From contig CAMYIZ010000057.1 of assembly GCA_947258585.1 (NCBI GenBank), positions 1-64,000 on the forward strand: a DNA stretch of 64,000 nucleotides, in the 5' to 3' direction. The position numbers were made by a program, and so were the translations under genes. Shown in pieces: positions 54,938 to 63,909 of this stretch (positions are counted from its first letter, which is position 1; each line of letters begins with the position of its first letter). The notes under the pieces are model-generated. The model ran no database searches, had not been told where the DNA came from, and saw only the letters and a program-made list of their open reading frames with translations. Origin of the DNA: an uncultured Haliea sp. (GTDB lineage: Bacteria; Pseudomonadota; Gammaproteobacteria; Pseudomonadales; Halieaceae).

Positions 54938-56290
54938 CTACTCCTCAGCGGTTGCTACCGCCTGCTTGTGTACCACGACGGTAAGGCCGTCGATCGCCCC
55001 CACCGTGACCTTGTCGTTGACCGCCAGCGGCGCGTCACTGCGGGCGTGCCAGATCTCGCCGTCCAGCCAGACCCAGGCCTCCTCGCCCTGCACCCGGCTG
55101 ACTGTCGCGGTGGTGCCGAGCAGGTGCTCAACGCCGGAAACCACCGGCTCCCGGCGCCCACGCAGGATCATGCCCAGGGCAAACACCAGCAGCCCGGCGC
55201 TGAACACGGTCACCGCGACAATCATCGGCAGGGCCAGCTGGAATGCCGGCAGGGTGGTATCCATCAGCATCACCGAGCCGGTGACGAAGGCGGCCACGCC
55301 ACCCAGGCCCAGCACCCCAAAACTGGGGGCAAAGGCCTCCGCCACCATCAGGCCAATGCCGAGCAGGATAAGGCCCATCCCGGCGTAGCTGATTGGCAGC
55401 ATCTGCAGCGCGTACATGGCAATCAGCAGACTCATGGCACCGACGATCCCGGGAAGGCCGACGCCGGGGTTGTAGAACTCGATCACCAGGCCATAAATAC
55501 CCACCAGCAACAGCACATAGGCGATATTGGGATTGGTGATCACCGAGAGAAATTCGCTGCGCCAGTCCGGTGACTGCTGGATCACGGGCACCCCCGCTGT
55601 GCGCAGTGCAACTGTCGCCTCGCCCACGCTGACCTCACGCCCGTCCAGCTGCGCGAGCAATGCCTCTGTGCTGTCCGCCAAAAGGTCAACCACACCTGCC
55701 TCCAGGGCGTCCTGGGCTGACAGACTCACTCCCTCGCGCACCGCCTGTTCCGCCCAGTCCCCGTTGCGCCCGCGGAGCTGCGCAAGGCTGCGAATGTAAG
55801 CCACCGCGTCATTGACGATCTTGCGCTCCATGGCACTGCCCTTGCCGGACTCCGGCGGAGCGGCCCCATCCTGCGGTTCGTCCGAACCGGGCAACTGCGG
55901 CAGGCCGGGGCTACCACCGATCTGCACCGGGGTAGCCGCACCGAGGTTGGTGCCTGGCGCCATGGCGGCCAGGTGGCTGGCGTACAGCAGATAGGTACCA
56001 GCGCTGGCCGCGCGGGCGCCGCTGGGAGCGACATAGGCAATCACCGGGACAGGTGAAGCCAGGATCGCCTTGATCATGTCGCGCATGGCCGTATCCAGGC
56101 CACCGGGGGTGTCGATGCGCAGCACCAGGGCACTGGCGTCCGCCTCCGCGGCCTTGTCCAGGGAGCGCAGCAGATGATCGGCGCTGGCGGGACCAATCGC
56201 GCCGTCGACGTCGACCACCCACACCGCCGATCGCGCAGGCCAGGCCAGCGCCAGCAACAGCAGCACCAAGCCGTACCGTAGTCCCCGCAT
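54938..56290 (-). CDS. NfeD-type membrane-bound serine protease (ClpP-class plus NfeD domain)
   Basis: Slipin-partner protease, about 450 aa. It has a signal peptide ([17 protein letters not shown]) and a ClpP-like domain with [20 protein letters not shown]. The catalytic serine is in [15 protein letters not shown] and the catalytic lysine in the loop before the helix [18 protein letters not shown]. Four or five transmembrane helices and a C-terminal NfeD OB-fold (about 385-450) follow. I used the ATG at 56288-56290 for its clean signal peptide; an ATG eight codons upstream is possible. A TATACT box lies at 56321-56326. Confidence 0.9.
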   Translation of the reverse strand: MRGLRYGLVLLLLALAWPARSAVWVVDVDGAIGPASADHLLRSLDKAAEADASALVLRIDTPGGLDTAMRDMIKAILASPVPVIAYVAPSGARAASAGTYLLYASHLAAMAPGTNLGAATPVQIGGSPGLPQLPGSDEPQDGAAPPESGKGSAMERKIVNDAVAYIRSLAQLRGRNGDWAEQAVREGVSLSAQDALEAGVVDLLADSTEALLAQLDGREVSVGEATVALRTAGVPVIQQSPDWRSEFLSVITNPNIAYVLLLVGIYGLVIEFYNPGVGLPGIVGAMSLLIAMYALQMLPISYAGMGLILLGIGLMVAEAFAPSFGVLGLGGVAAFVTGSVMLMDTTLPAFQLALPMIVAVTVFSAGLLVFALGMILRGRREPVVSGVEHLLGTTATVSRVQGEEAWVWLDGEIWHARSDAPLAVNDKVTVGAIDGLTVVVHKQAVATAEE

Positions 56291-56320
56291 TACCCTGTGG
56301 TTCCCGACATCCATGCCAGC

Positions 56321-56326
56321 AGTATA
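56321..56326 (-). promoter_or_regulatory. Candidate -10 box of the NfeD-slipin operon
   Basis: Minus-strand TATACT in the context GCACTATACTGCTGG, about 30 nt upstream of the NfeD-type gene. No convincing -35 hexamer. Confidence 0.3.
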
Positions 56327-56354
56327 GTGCAGTTGTCCACCGCTTGCGGGGCGA

Positions 56355-57242
56355 TCAGCCTGATTGACCGCCGTTAGCCCGCGCTTCCCGCACAATGCGC
56401 AGCTGCCCATCGAGGTGCACATCCCGCTGCGGGAAGGAGATCACCACGCCGTGCTCCTGAAACAACGCGTCAATGCGAAAGCGCAGGTCGCTGCGGATCA
56501 TCCTGAGACCGCGCTCCGCTGTCGAATGTATCCAGAGATTGAGTTCAAACTCCAGCGAGCTATCGCCAAAATTGTCGAACAGCACCAGCTTGGCGGGGGT
56601 CTCCAGCACATCCGGGTGTTCGTTGGCGGCCTGGTACAACAGTTTCTCGACCAGGCGAACGTCAGAGCCGTAGGCGACCCCGACGCGGATGGATGTGCGC
56701 ACCAGATCGTCTTCCAGGGTCCAGTTGGTGACCGTCGTTTCCAGCAGCTGGCTGTTGGGAATCAGCAGGTGTACGCCGTCCACCCGGCGGATGCGGGTGG
56801 AGCGGGTATTGATTGACTCGACGGTACCTCGCACGTCCCCCAGTTCCAGGAAATCACCGATCTTGATCGGCCGCTCCCACATCAGGATCCAGCCGCTGAT
56901 AAAGTTGTTGATGATGTTCTGGGCGCCGAAACCGAAGCCGATCGCCACCGCCCCGGAGACAAAGGCAAATGCGGCCAGCGGCACGCTCAACAGATCGAGC
57001 GTGGATATCGCCACAATCACCATGCCCAGGATCAGCCAGGCCCGCGACACCAGCTGAATGACGTTGACATCGACGCCGCGCTTGGTCAGCCGGCTCCGCA
57101 AAAAGCTGCCCGACCACATGACCACCATCACCCCGACCACCACGAACGCGAGCACGGTGAGAATCTGCGCCAGGCTTATACTGACGTCCCCGAAAACGAT
57201 TAGAGGCACCTGCAGGATTCGGTTAAGCTGTTCCATGGACAT
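56355..57242 (-). CDS. MscS-family mechanosensitive ion channel
   Basis: Small-conductance mechanosensitive channel-like protein, 295 aa. It has three hydrophobic segments, the third being the pore-lining Gly/Ala-rich helix SVPLAAFAFVSGAVAIGFGFGAQNIINNFISG. A beta domain (GDFLELGDVRGTVESINTRSTRI, IPNSQLLETTVTNWT) and C-terminal alpha/beta domain follow. The length matches the E. coli MscS class. Either of two ATGs (57242 or 57236) could start it; GGGGAA lies upstream. Divergent from the CorA/ZntB gene across only 24 bp. Confidence 0.92.
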   Translation of the reverse strand: MSMEQLNRILQVPLIVFGDVSISLAQILTVLAFVVVGVMVVMWSGSFLRSRLTKRGVDVNVIQLVSRAWLILGMVIVAISTLDLLSVPLAAFAFVSGAVAIGFGFGAQNIINNFISGWILMWERPIKIGDFLELGDVRGTVESINTRSTRIRRVDGVHLLIPNSQLLETTVTNWTLEDDLVRTSIRVGVAYGSDVRLVEKLLYQAANEHPDVLETPAKLVLFDNFGDSSLEFELNLWIHSTAERGLRMIRSDLRFRIDALFQEHGVVISFPQRDVHLDGQLRIVREARANGGQSG

Positions 57243-57266
57243 ATTCCCCGGGGGAGATAGCAGCGG

Positions 57267-58235
57267 ATGATGAAGACCAGATTACTCTCGGCGCAGGGCC
57301 AGTACCAGTACGGCGATGAGGGCCTGATAGAGCAGTGGCGCGATCAGGGCGGTAGCATACTATGGCTGGATATTGAGGGGGAACTCACGGCGGATATTCA
57401 GAACCTGCTGCTGTCGCTGAAGTGTGACCCGCTGGCCATCAGTGATTGTTCGCGGGTGCGCCATCCCCCCAAGGTCGAGGAGTTCGATCACGATACTTTC
57501 ATCCTGTTTCGCGGCATGAGCGGGATGGACGAGGACTTGAACCTGCAGCCCATGCCGGTCGGAATGTGGGTGAGCGAACGGCTGCTGATCACCGCGCACC
57601 CCGGGCATGCAGTCAGCGTGCAGCATTTTTGGGACCAGGAGGAGCAGCAGCGGCTCCTGAAGACACCCAACATCCTGGCCATGCGCATCCTGCACTATGT
57701 CGGCGGCCGCTATCTCGACAAGCTCATGGAGTTCGAGGATACCCTTGCTGGGCTGGAGGACGCGCTCCTCGCCGACGAGACCGATACGGTGATGAGGGAG
57801 CTGGTAGTCTACCGCTCAAGACTGCGTAAGCTGCACCGCATATTCAGCTACCACCGGGCACTGGCGGAGCAGATCCTGCACGGGGGCACTATCCACCTGG
57901 GCTCCGGCAAGGACAAGACACACCACGTTCGCAGGGACCTTTTCGACCGCTGCGAGCGGCTGCACAGCCTGTGCCACATGTACTATGAGATCTGCGGCGA
58001 CCTGGTGGAGAGCCACATTTCCATCACCTCTCACCACCTGAACAACACCATCAAGATCCTGACCATCATTACCGCGGTGTTCATCCCGCTCAGCTTCATT
58101 GCCGGCCTGTACGGCATGAATTTCCAGCACATGCCGGAGCTGGGGTGGCACTACGGTTACTTTACTGTGCTGGGCGTCATGCTCACCCTGGCAGTTGGCA
58201 TGCTGGCCCTGTTCCGGAAAATCCGCTGGCTGTAG
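57267..58235 (+). CDS. zntB: CorA/ZntB-family divalent cation transporter
   Basis: Pentameric metal-ion channel/transporter, 322 aa. It has a large acidic N-terminal cytoplasmic domain, then two C-terminal transmembrane helices with the signature YGMNF between them (ITAVFIPLSFIAGLYGMNFQ). The C-terminus is basic (FRKIRWL). The extended N-terminal domain and the MPELGWHYGY loop resemble ZntB rather than the Mg2+-specific CorA, but ion preference cannot be proven from sequence. Divergent from the MscS-type gene. Confidence 0.85.
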   Translation: MMKTRLLSAQGQYQYGDEGLIEQWRDQGGSILWLDIEGELTADIQNLLLSLKCDPLAISDCSRVRHPPKVEEFDHDTFILFRGMSGMDEDLNLQPMPVGMWVSERLLITAHPGHAVSVQHFWDQEEQQRLLKTPNILAMRILHYVGGRYLDKLMEFEDTLAGLEDALLADETDTVMRELVVYRSRLRKLHRIFSYHRALAEQILHGGTIHLGSGKDKTHHVRRDLFDRCERLHSLCHMYYEICGDLVESHISITSHHLNNTIKILTIITAVFIPLSFIAGLYGMNFQHMPELGWHYGYFTVLGVMLTLAVGMLALFRKIRWL

Positions 58236-58275
58236 CGGAGACGCACCGGGGCTTCCCCCGCGGGTCCAGAGGGTC

Positions 58276-58299
58276 TATTGTTGCAGTGAATACACAATA
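58276..58299. promoter_or_regulatory. Inverted repeat upstream of the WS/DGAT gene
   Basis: TATTGT-N12-ACAATA, perfect 6-bp arms in an AT-rich patch 16-40 nt before the ATG at 58316. Its size suits a dimeric repressor and it would overlap the promoter or leader. No regulator family is assigned. Confidence 0.4.
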
Positions 58300-58315
58300 A
58301 CAGGGCCAGAAGAGA

Positions 58316-59959
58316 ATGCGTGCAATCAGCCTTGCCGATGCCGGCTTCCTGATGATGGAGAAGCGCGAGACCCCCATGCATGTGGGGGGATTGCACCTGT
58401 TCAATTTCCCCAGGGGTGTAAACCAGAGGCAGTTTTTGCAGGACGCGCTGGAGGTACTGCGGATCCAGGAAGAATACCGGCGCCCCTTTGGCGACTATGT
58501 CACCACCGGGCGAGCCGGGCCGCTGCGCCTGTACTGGGAGGAAGATGCGGATCTCGACATCGACTACCACGTCCGCCACTCTGCCCTGCCCCAGCCCGGC
58601 CGCTACCGGGAGCTGTTCATGCTGGTATCGCGCCTCCACAGCACCCTGCTCGACCGCAGCCGCCCACTGTGGGAAATCCACCTGATAGAGGGCCTGCAAA
58701 ACAACCAGTTTGCACTGTACAGCAAGATGCACCACGCAGCGGTCGACGGCGCCTCGGCAATGCACATGGTCAACGCCATGTACTCGCGGAGTCCGCAGGC
58801 CAGGACGACGCATTCCCCCCTGTCGTTCGCCGCCTATGAGGCCTACAAGAGCAAGCAGCTGGCCGACCAGCAACCGCGGGTGCAGCCCCGGGGCAAAGAG
58901 CTGAAGAACGTGATGGATGCCCTGCGCCAGCAGTACGACACAACCGCCAACCTGGTCAGCGCCTTCCGCCAGTTCGGCGGCGCTTTTTTTGGTCGCAGCG
59001 GCAATCTGTCAGTTCCCTGGCACCAGGTGCCGCGCACCTCCATCAATACCAGTGTTACCGGCTCCCGCCGTTTTGTCGCCCAGTCCTTCGAATTCGAGCG
59101 GGTGCGGGGAGTGTGCAAGGCGACCGGAGCCACAGTCAACGACATCGTGCTGGCGATGTGCTCTGGGGCACTGCGCCGCTATCTGGCAAGCCAGAATGAG
59201 CGCCCCGCCCACTCCCTCAAGGCCATGGCGCCGGTGTCCCTGCGCGAAGCGTCCGACCTGGATTCGTCCAACGCCGTGGGCTTCATAACCGCCGACCTGG
59301 CAACCGATGTGGCGGACCCGGAACAGCGTCTGCGCAAGATCCAGGCCTCCATGACCGCAGGCAAGGACCTGCTCAGGGGCATGACCGGCCGCGAGGCCAG
59401 CCTGTTCATGCAGGTGACCCAGGTGCCCGCCCTGCTCAGCTCGATCCTCGGGCTGGCGGGGCAATTCCCCGCCTTCAGCACGGTGATTTCCAATGTTCCA
59501 GGGCCCCGGGAGCAGCTGTACTGGAACGGGGCAAGCCTGGAGGGCATGTACCCGGCGTCGATCGTTTTCGATGGCTTCGCCATGAATATCACCCTGGTCA
59601 GTTACCGCAAGCAGCTGGATTTCGGCATCGTTGCCTGCCGCCGCTCGGTACCCCAGGTACAGCGCATCATCGACTACCTGGAGGAAGCCCTGCAGGAGCT
59701 TGAGGAACTGGCGGGGCTGCGCAGCGTCGCAACGACCGCGACTGGCAGGCGTCGCAAAGCCGCTGCCACTGCCCCCGCAAAAGTCGCGCGCACCAGCAGT
59801 GGCAAGCGGACTGTCGGCAAGAAAACCGCGGCGAAGGCCGGGACCAGGACCGGGGCAAAAGCCGCCAGGAGAGCCGCCACGAAGGTCCGCAGCACAGGGA
59901 AAAAAACCGCCCCTGCCGTCAAACCGAAGCTGGCAACCAGGAAACCCAAACAGGGATAG
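58316..59959 (+). CDS. Wax ester synthase/diacylglycerol acyltransferase (WS/DGAT) with basic tail
   Basis: Acyl-CoA-dependent acyltransferase making wax esters and/or triacylglycerol, 547 aa. It begins with SLADAGFLMMEKRETPMHVGGL and has RPLWEIHLIEGL, the catalytic MHHAAVDGASAMHM (HHXXXDG), NDIVLAMCSGALRRYL and NVPGPREQLYWNGA. From about residue 470 it has a long Lys/Ala/Arg/Thr-rich tail (AAKAGTRTGAKAARRAATKV and similar) resembling histone H1, not part of the usual 450-460-aa enzyme. AGAAGAGA precedes the ATG. The next gene begins 10 nt after the stop. Storage-lipid function is a family inference. Confidence 0.93.
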   Translation: MRAISLADAGFLMMEKRETPMHVGGLHLFNFPRGVNQRQFLQDALEVLRIQEEYRRPFGDYVTTGRAGPLRLYWEEDADLDIDYHVRHSALPQPGRYRELFMLVSRLHSTLLDRSRPLWEIHLIEGLQNNQFALYSKMHHAAVDGASAMHMVNAMYSRSPQARTTHSPLSFAAYEAYKSKQLADQQPRVQPRGKELKNVMDALRQQYDTTANLVSAFRQFGGAFFGRSGNLSVPWHQVPRTSINTSVTGSRRFVAQSFEFERVRGVCKATGATVNDIVLAMCSGALRRYLASQNERPAHSLKAMAPVSLREASDLDSSNAVGFITADLATDVADPEQRLRKIQASMTAGKDLLRGMTGREASLFMQVTQVPALLSSILGLAGQFPAFSTVISNVPGPREQLYWNGASLEGMYPASIVFDGFAMNITLVSYRKQLDFGIVACRRSVPQVQRIIDYLEEALQELEELAGLRSVATTATGRRRKAAATAPAKVARTSSGKRTVGKKTAAKAGTRTGAKAARRAATKVRSTGKKTAPAVKPKLATRKPKQG

Positions 59960-59969
59960 CAAACACGCG

Positions 59970-61433
59970 ATGACAGATACCATTCTCATCGGCGGCAACG
60001 CCGCCGGCCAGGTCGGCCTCATTCCTCGCTACGCCAACCGCCACGGCCTGATCGCCGGCGCGACGGGGACTGGCAAGACAGTCACCCTGCAATGCCTGGC
60101 GGAGGGCTTCTCCGACCTCGGCGTGCCGGTTTTCATGGCCGATGTAAAAGGCGACATTTCCGGCATCAGCCAGGCTGGCAAACCACATCCCAAGATCGAC
60201 GAGCGGGTGCAGTTCATCGGGATGGAGAACTACCAGCAGCGCGGCTACCCGGTCGCCTTCTGGGACCTGTTTGGCAAACTCGGCACACCAGTGCGCACCA
60301 CCGTCACCGAAATGGGTCCGCAGCTGCTGTCGCGCCTGCTGGACCTGAACGACACCCAGGAAGGTGTCATGACCGTGGTGTTTGAATTTGCCGACAGCGA
60401 GGGCCTGCTGTTGGTGGACCTGGCGGACCTGCGTACCACGCTCGAATACCTCGGAGAACACAGTGCCGAACTGGGCCCGGGCTTTGGCGTCGCCAAGGCG
60501 TCGGTAAACGCCATCCTCAGGCGCCTGCTGATGCTGGAGCGCGAGGGCGGCCGGGTGTTTTTCGGTGAGCCCTCGCTGGAATTGAAAGACTTCATGCAGA
60601 CTACCCGCGATGGCCGCGGCGTGATCAATCTGCTGGCGGCGGACACCCTGATCCAGAATCCGCGGGTCTATTCCACATTCCTGCTGTGGCTGTTGTCGGA
60701 GCTGTTCGAGGAGCTGCCGGAGCTGGGGGACCCCGAGCAGCCGGTGCTGGTGTTCTTCTTTGACGAGGCCCACCTGCTGTTTCGCGATGTGCCCAAAGCG
60801 CTGCTGGAAAAAATCGAGCAGGTTGTGCGCCTGATTCGCTCCAAGGGGGTCGGTGTCTATTTCATCAGCCAGAGCCCGAGTGACATACCCGATGCGGTGC
60901 TGGCCCAGCTCGGCAACCGGATCCAGCACGCCCTGCGCGCCTACACGCCGAAGGAGCAGAAGGCGGTGCGCGTGGCGGCGCAGTCATTCCGCAAAAACCC
61001 CGAGCTGGATACCGAAACCGCCATTACCGAACTGGGCGTGGGCGAGGCGCTGGTTTCCACCCTGCAGGCCAAGGGCATTCCCGCCCCGGTGCAACGGGTG
61101 CTGGTGCGACCGCCCGGTTCCCGCATGGGACCGGCAACCGCGGCAGAGCGCGGTGCAATTCTCGCCCACGACCCCAACCAGCGCCTGTACAAGGATGCGG
61201 TCGATCCCCAATCGGCTCACGAGATCCTGCTCGAGCGCACGGCCGCGCGCCAGGCCGCAAAGGAGGAGGAAGCACTGGCCACGCGCGCCGGCAGCGGGAA
61301 AAAGCGCAGCAGCAGCCGCCAGAGTACCAGCGAAGCCTTCGTCAAGAGCATGGTGCGCAGCCTGGGCTCGGCAGCCGGCAGCAGCCTGGGCCGGAAACTG
61401 TTTCGCGGCCTGCTGGGATCGCTGCTGAAGTAG
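59970..61433 (+). CDS. HerA-like ATPase, DUF853 (YjgR) family
   Basis: DNA-translocase-fold ATPase of unknown role, 487 aa. Walker A GATGTGKTVTLQCLAE (about 31-46), VFMADVKGDISGI, Walker B LVFFFDEAHLLF and a downstream IRSKGVGVYFISQSPSDIPDAVLAQLGNRIQHALRA arginine-finger region match the DUF853/YjgR group. The C-terminus has a basic Ser/Lys-rich stretch (GKKRSSSRQS) and a Gly/Ser/Leu-rich end. It begins 10 nt after the WS/DGAT stop, so they are likely co-transcribed. No NurA-type nuclease gene is adjacent. Confidence 0.9.
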   Translation: MTDTILIGGNAAGQVGLIPRYANRHGLIAGATGTGKTVTLQCLAEGFSDLGVPVFMADVKGDISGISQAGKPHPKIDERVQFIGMENYQQRGYPVAFWDLFGKLGTPVRTTVTEMGPQLLSRLLDLNDTQEGVMTVVFEFADSEGLLLVDLADLRTTLEYLGEHSAELGPGFGVAKASVNAILRRLLMLEREGGRVFFGEPSLELKDFMQTTRDGRGVINLLAADTLIQNPRVYSTFLLWLLSELFEELPELGDPEQPVLVFFFDEAHLLFRDVPKALLEKIEQVVRLIRSKGVGVYFISQSPSDIPDAVLAQLGNRIQHALRAYTPKEQKAVRVAAQSFRKNPELDTETAITELGVGEALVSTLQAKGIPAPVQRVLVRPPGSRMGPATAAERGAILAHDPNQRLYKDAVDPQSAHEILLERTAARQAAKEEEALATRAGSGKKRSSSRQSTSEAFVKSMVRSLGSAAGSSLGRKLFRGLLGSLLK

Positions 61434-61435
61434 CG

Positions 61436-62461
61436 TTAAACCAACAGCACCGCGGCGCCGGTGAACTTGCCCAGGCGCAGGTCCGCCAGCGCCTGGTTGG
61501 CATCCTCAAGCGCGTAGGTCGTCACTTCCGTGTGTACCGGAATGGCGGCCGCCAGCGCCAGGAACTCTTCCCCATCCGCCCGGGTCAGGTTGGCGACGGA
61601 GGTCAGGCTGCGCTCCTGCCAGAGCAGGCTGTAGGGGAAGGACGGGATGTCACTCATGTGAATCCCGCCGCTCACGACAGTGCCTCCGCGATCGACCTGT
61701 TCCAGCGCCGTCACCATCAATTCACCCGCGGGCGCAAATACCAGCGCGACGTCCAGGACCTCGGGCGGTGCGGTGCTGCTGTCACCGGCCCACACCGCGC
61801 CCAGTCGCAGCGCCAGCGCCTGGGCCTCGCTGTCACCCTCGCGGGTGAAAGCGTACACCTGCTGCCCGTGGTGCACGGCAACCTGGGTGATGATATGGGC
61901 GGCAGCGCCAAAGCCGTAAATGCCGATCCGTTGCGGACGACTGCCACCCGCCAGCCGCCAGGTGCGATAGCCGATGAGTCCCGCGCAGAGCAGCGGCGCC
62001 AGGGCCAGATCCGGTGCCGCCTGCGGCAGGGGGAAACAGAACCGGGCGTCCGCGCGCACGTACTCCGCATAGCCTCCGTCCAGGGTGTAGCCGGTGAATC
62101 GCGCTTCGGGACACAGGTTTTCCTGGCCGCGCTGGCAGTAGCGACAGCTGCCGTCGGTAAAACCCAGCCACGGCACCCCCACCCTGTCACCGCGCTGGAA
62201 ACTGCTCGCACCGCCAGCCACAGCCACCACCTCCCCCACAATCTGGTGGCCGGGAATCACCGGCAACAGAGGATCGGGCAGTTCACCATCAACCAGGTGC
62301 AGATCGGTACGGCAGACCCCACAGGCCCGTACCCGCAGCAGGACCTGCCCCGCATCCTCCAGTACCGGTAATGGCAGGTCTCGCAGGACCAGCGCCGAGC
62401 CGGGTCGTTCGAGCACCATGGCGCGCATGGTGTCGGGCAGCTTGTCTGCGGCTATCGTCAC
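61436..62461 (-). CDS. Zinc-dependent alcohol dehydrogenase family protein
   Basis: MDR-family alcohol dehydrogenase, 341 aa. It has the catalytic zinc ligands in GVCRTDLH (Cys) and GHQIVGEV (His plus Glu). The structural zinc lobe is [15 protein letters not shown], where the usual first cysteine of CGXCXXC is Asp. The Rossmann motif is [15 protein letters not shown] with GFGAAA. It resembles AdhP/AdhA-type enzymes. Its end is 2 nt from the end of the convergent DUF853 gene. Expected to oxidise primary alcohols or reduce aldehydes; substrate unknown. Confidence 0.9.
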   Translation of the reverse strand: MTIAADKLPDTMRAMVLERPGSALVLRDLPLPVLEDAGQVLLRVRACGVCRTDLHLVDGELPDPLLPVIPGHQIVGEVVAVAGGASSFQRGDRVGVPWLGFTDGSCRYCQRGQENLCPEARFTGYTLDGGYAEYVRADARFCFPLPQAAPDLALAPLLCAGLIGYRTWRLAGGSRPQRIGIYGFGAAAHIITQVAVHHGQQVYAFTREGDSEAQALALRLGAVWAGDSSTAPPEVLDVALVFAPAGELMVTALEQVDRGGTVVSGGIHMSDIPSFPYSLLWQERSLTSVANLTRADGEEFLALAAAIPVHTEVTTYALEDANQALADLRLGKFTGAAVLLV

Positions 62462-62614
62462 GCTGTACTCCTCCTGCTTCGCGAGCTGGTCCCTGGCGTC
62501 AATCCAGGCCGGGAGTGGTCATGGTACGACCGAACTCCTGGCCTTCGCCACTGTCAAAAAATCCACAGACCCCGCATGCGCGTATTACCCCCACCTCCCG
62601 AGGAGACAATTTTG

Positions 62615-63790
62615 ATGACCGGACGCACGCTGACATCAGTGCTTTCCACCCTGGCAATCACACTCTGGGTCGCTGCAGCGTTCAGCCCGGCGCAGGCCGA
62701 CTCACGCTATGCACCCTCCACGCCGGGGCTGGCCGTGGCGACCTTTGCCGGCGGCTGTTTCTGGTGTGTGGAGCAGGGTTTCGAGAAAATACCGGGAGTG
62801 GTAGAGGCCGTCTCCGGCTATAGCGGTGGCAGCGAAAACAACCCGACCTACAAGCAGGTGTCCGCCGGTCGTACCGGGCACACCGAAGCCGTGCAGGTGT
62901 ACTACGACCCGCGGCAAATCACCTACGAGGGCCTGGTGGAGGGATTCTGGCGCTTCATGGACCCGACCGACAGCCAGGGGCAGTTTGTCGACCGCGGCCG
63001 CCAGTACCGGCCGGCGATTTTCTACCACAATGAGCAGCAGAAGGAGGTCGCCGAAGCGTCCAAAGCGGCTCTCTCCGCCTCTGGCCGTTATGACAAACCC
63101 GTGGTCATCGAGATCACCGCCCTGAGCTCTTTCCATGACGCGGAGGACTACCACCAGGACTACTACAAGAAAAACCCGCTGCGCTACAAGGTCTACACGT
63201 TCAATTCAGGCCGCTACCAGTTTATCGACAGCGTCTGGGGCGAAGACCGCAACATCGATTTTGCCCACTTTACACCGGAGAACAGCGCCATGAACACGCC
63301 CGGTTCCAGCGCGGACGCGGCGGGCAAGGGGTTTGATCCCGCCACCTTCCGGCGTCCCGACGACGCCACGCTGAAACAGCGCTTGAGCGCAGAACAGTTC
63401 AAGGTCGCCCGCCGGGACGGCACCGAGCGCCCCTTCAACAACCCCTACTGGGACGAAGAACGCGACGGCATCTACGTCGACATTGTCTCCGGAGAGCCGC
63501 TGTTTTCCTCCCGCGACAAATTCGATTCCGGCACCGGCTGGCCCAGCTTCACCCGCCCCATCGACAAGGCCATGGTGGTGGAGAAAACCGACCGCAAGTT
63601 TTTCATGACACGCACGGAGATACGCAGCCGCCACGCGGATTCCCACCTCGGCCATGTCTTTAACGACGGCCCCGCACCCACCGGGCTGCGCTATTGCATG
63701 AACTCGGCAGCCATGCGGTTTATCCCGCTGGAGGACATGGAGGCAGCGGGCTACGGTGACTACCTCGACGCGGTGGCCGCCAGCCGCTGA
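62615..63790 (+). CDS. msrAB: Exported methionine sulfoxide reductase MsrA-MsrB fusion
   Basis: Bifunctional repair enzyme reducing both diastereomers of methionine sulfoxide, probably in the periplasm. The 391-aa protein has a signal peptide (about 1-28, ending FSPAQA) and an MsrA domain with catalytic [10 protein letters not shown] (about 46-52). A linker and an MsrB domain follow with [23 protein letters not shown] and the catalytic cysteine in [13 protein letters not shown]. The MsrB part lacks the zinc-binding CXXC pairs ([12 protein letters not shown] at the first). There is no N-terminal thioredoxin domain as in PilB. GAGGAG precedes the ATG. Confidence 0.93.
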   Translation: MTGRTLTSVLSTLAITLWVAAAFSPAQADSRYAPSTPGLAVATFAGGCFWCVEQGFEKIPGVVEAVSGYSGGSENNPTYKQVSAGRTGHTEAVQVYYDPRQITYEGLVEGFWRFMDPTDSQGQFVDRGRQYRPAIFYHNEQQKEVAEASKAALSASGRYDKPVVIEITALSSFHDAEDYHQDYYKKNPLRYKVYTFNSGRYQFIDSVWGEDRNIDFAHFTPENSAMNTPGSSADAAGKGFDPATFRRPDDATLKQRLSAEQFKVARRDGTERPFNNPYWDEERDGIYVDIVSGEPLFSSRDKFDSGTGWPSFTRPIDKAMVVEKTDRKFFMTRTEIRSRHADSHLGHVFNDGPAPTGLRYCMNSAAMRFIPLEDMEAAGYGDYLDAVAASR

Positions 63791-63909
63791 ACGGGGGGCA
63801 ATTGCGGCGACTGTCCCGGCCATTGCCGCAGCAGGCGAGAAACAGCGCGTAAACAAAAGGCTGATTTGTTACAGTGCCGCTTTGACTCCTGACGCGGCGG
63901 ACTCCCGGA

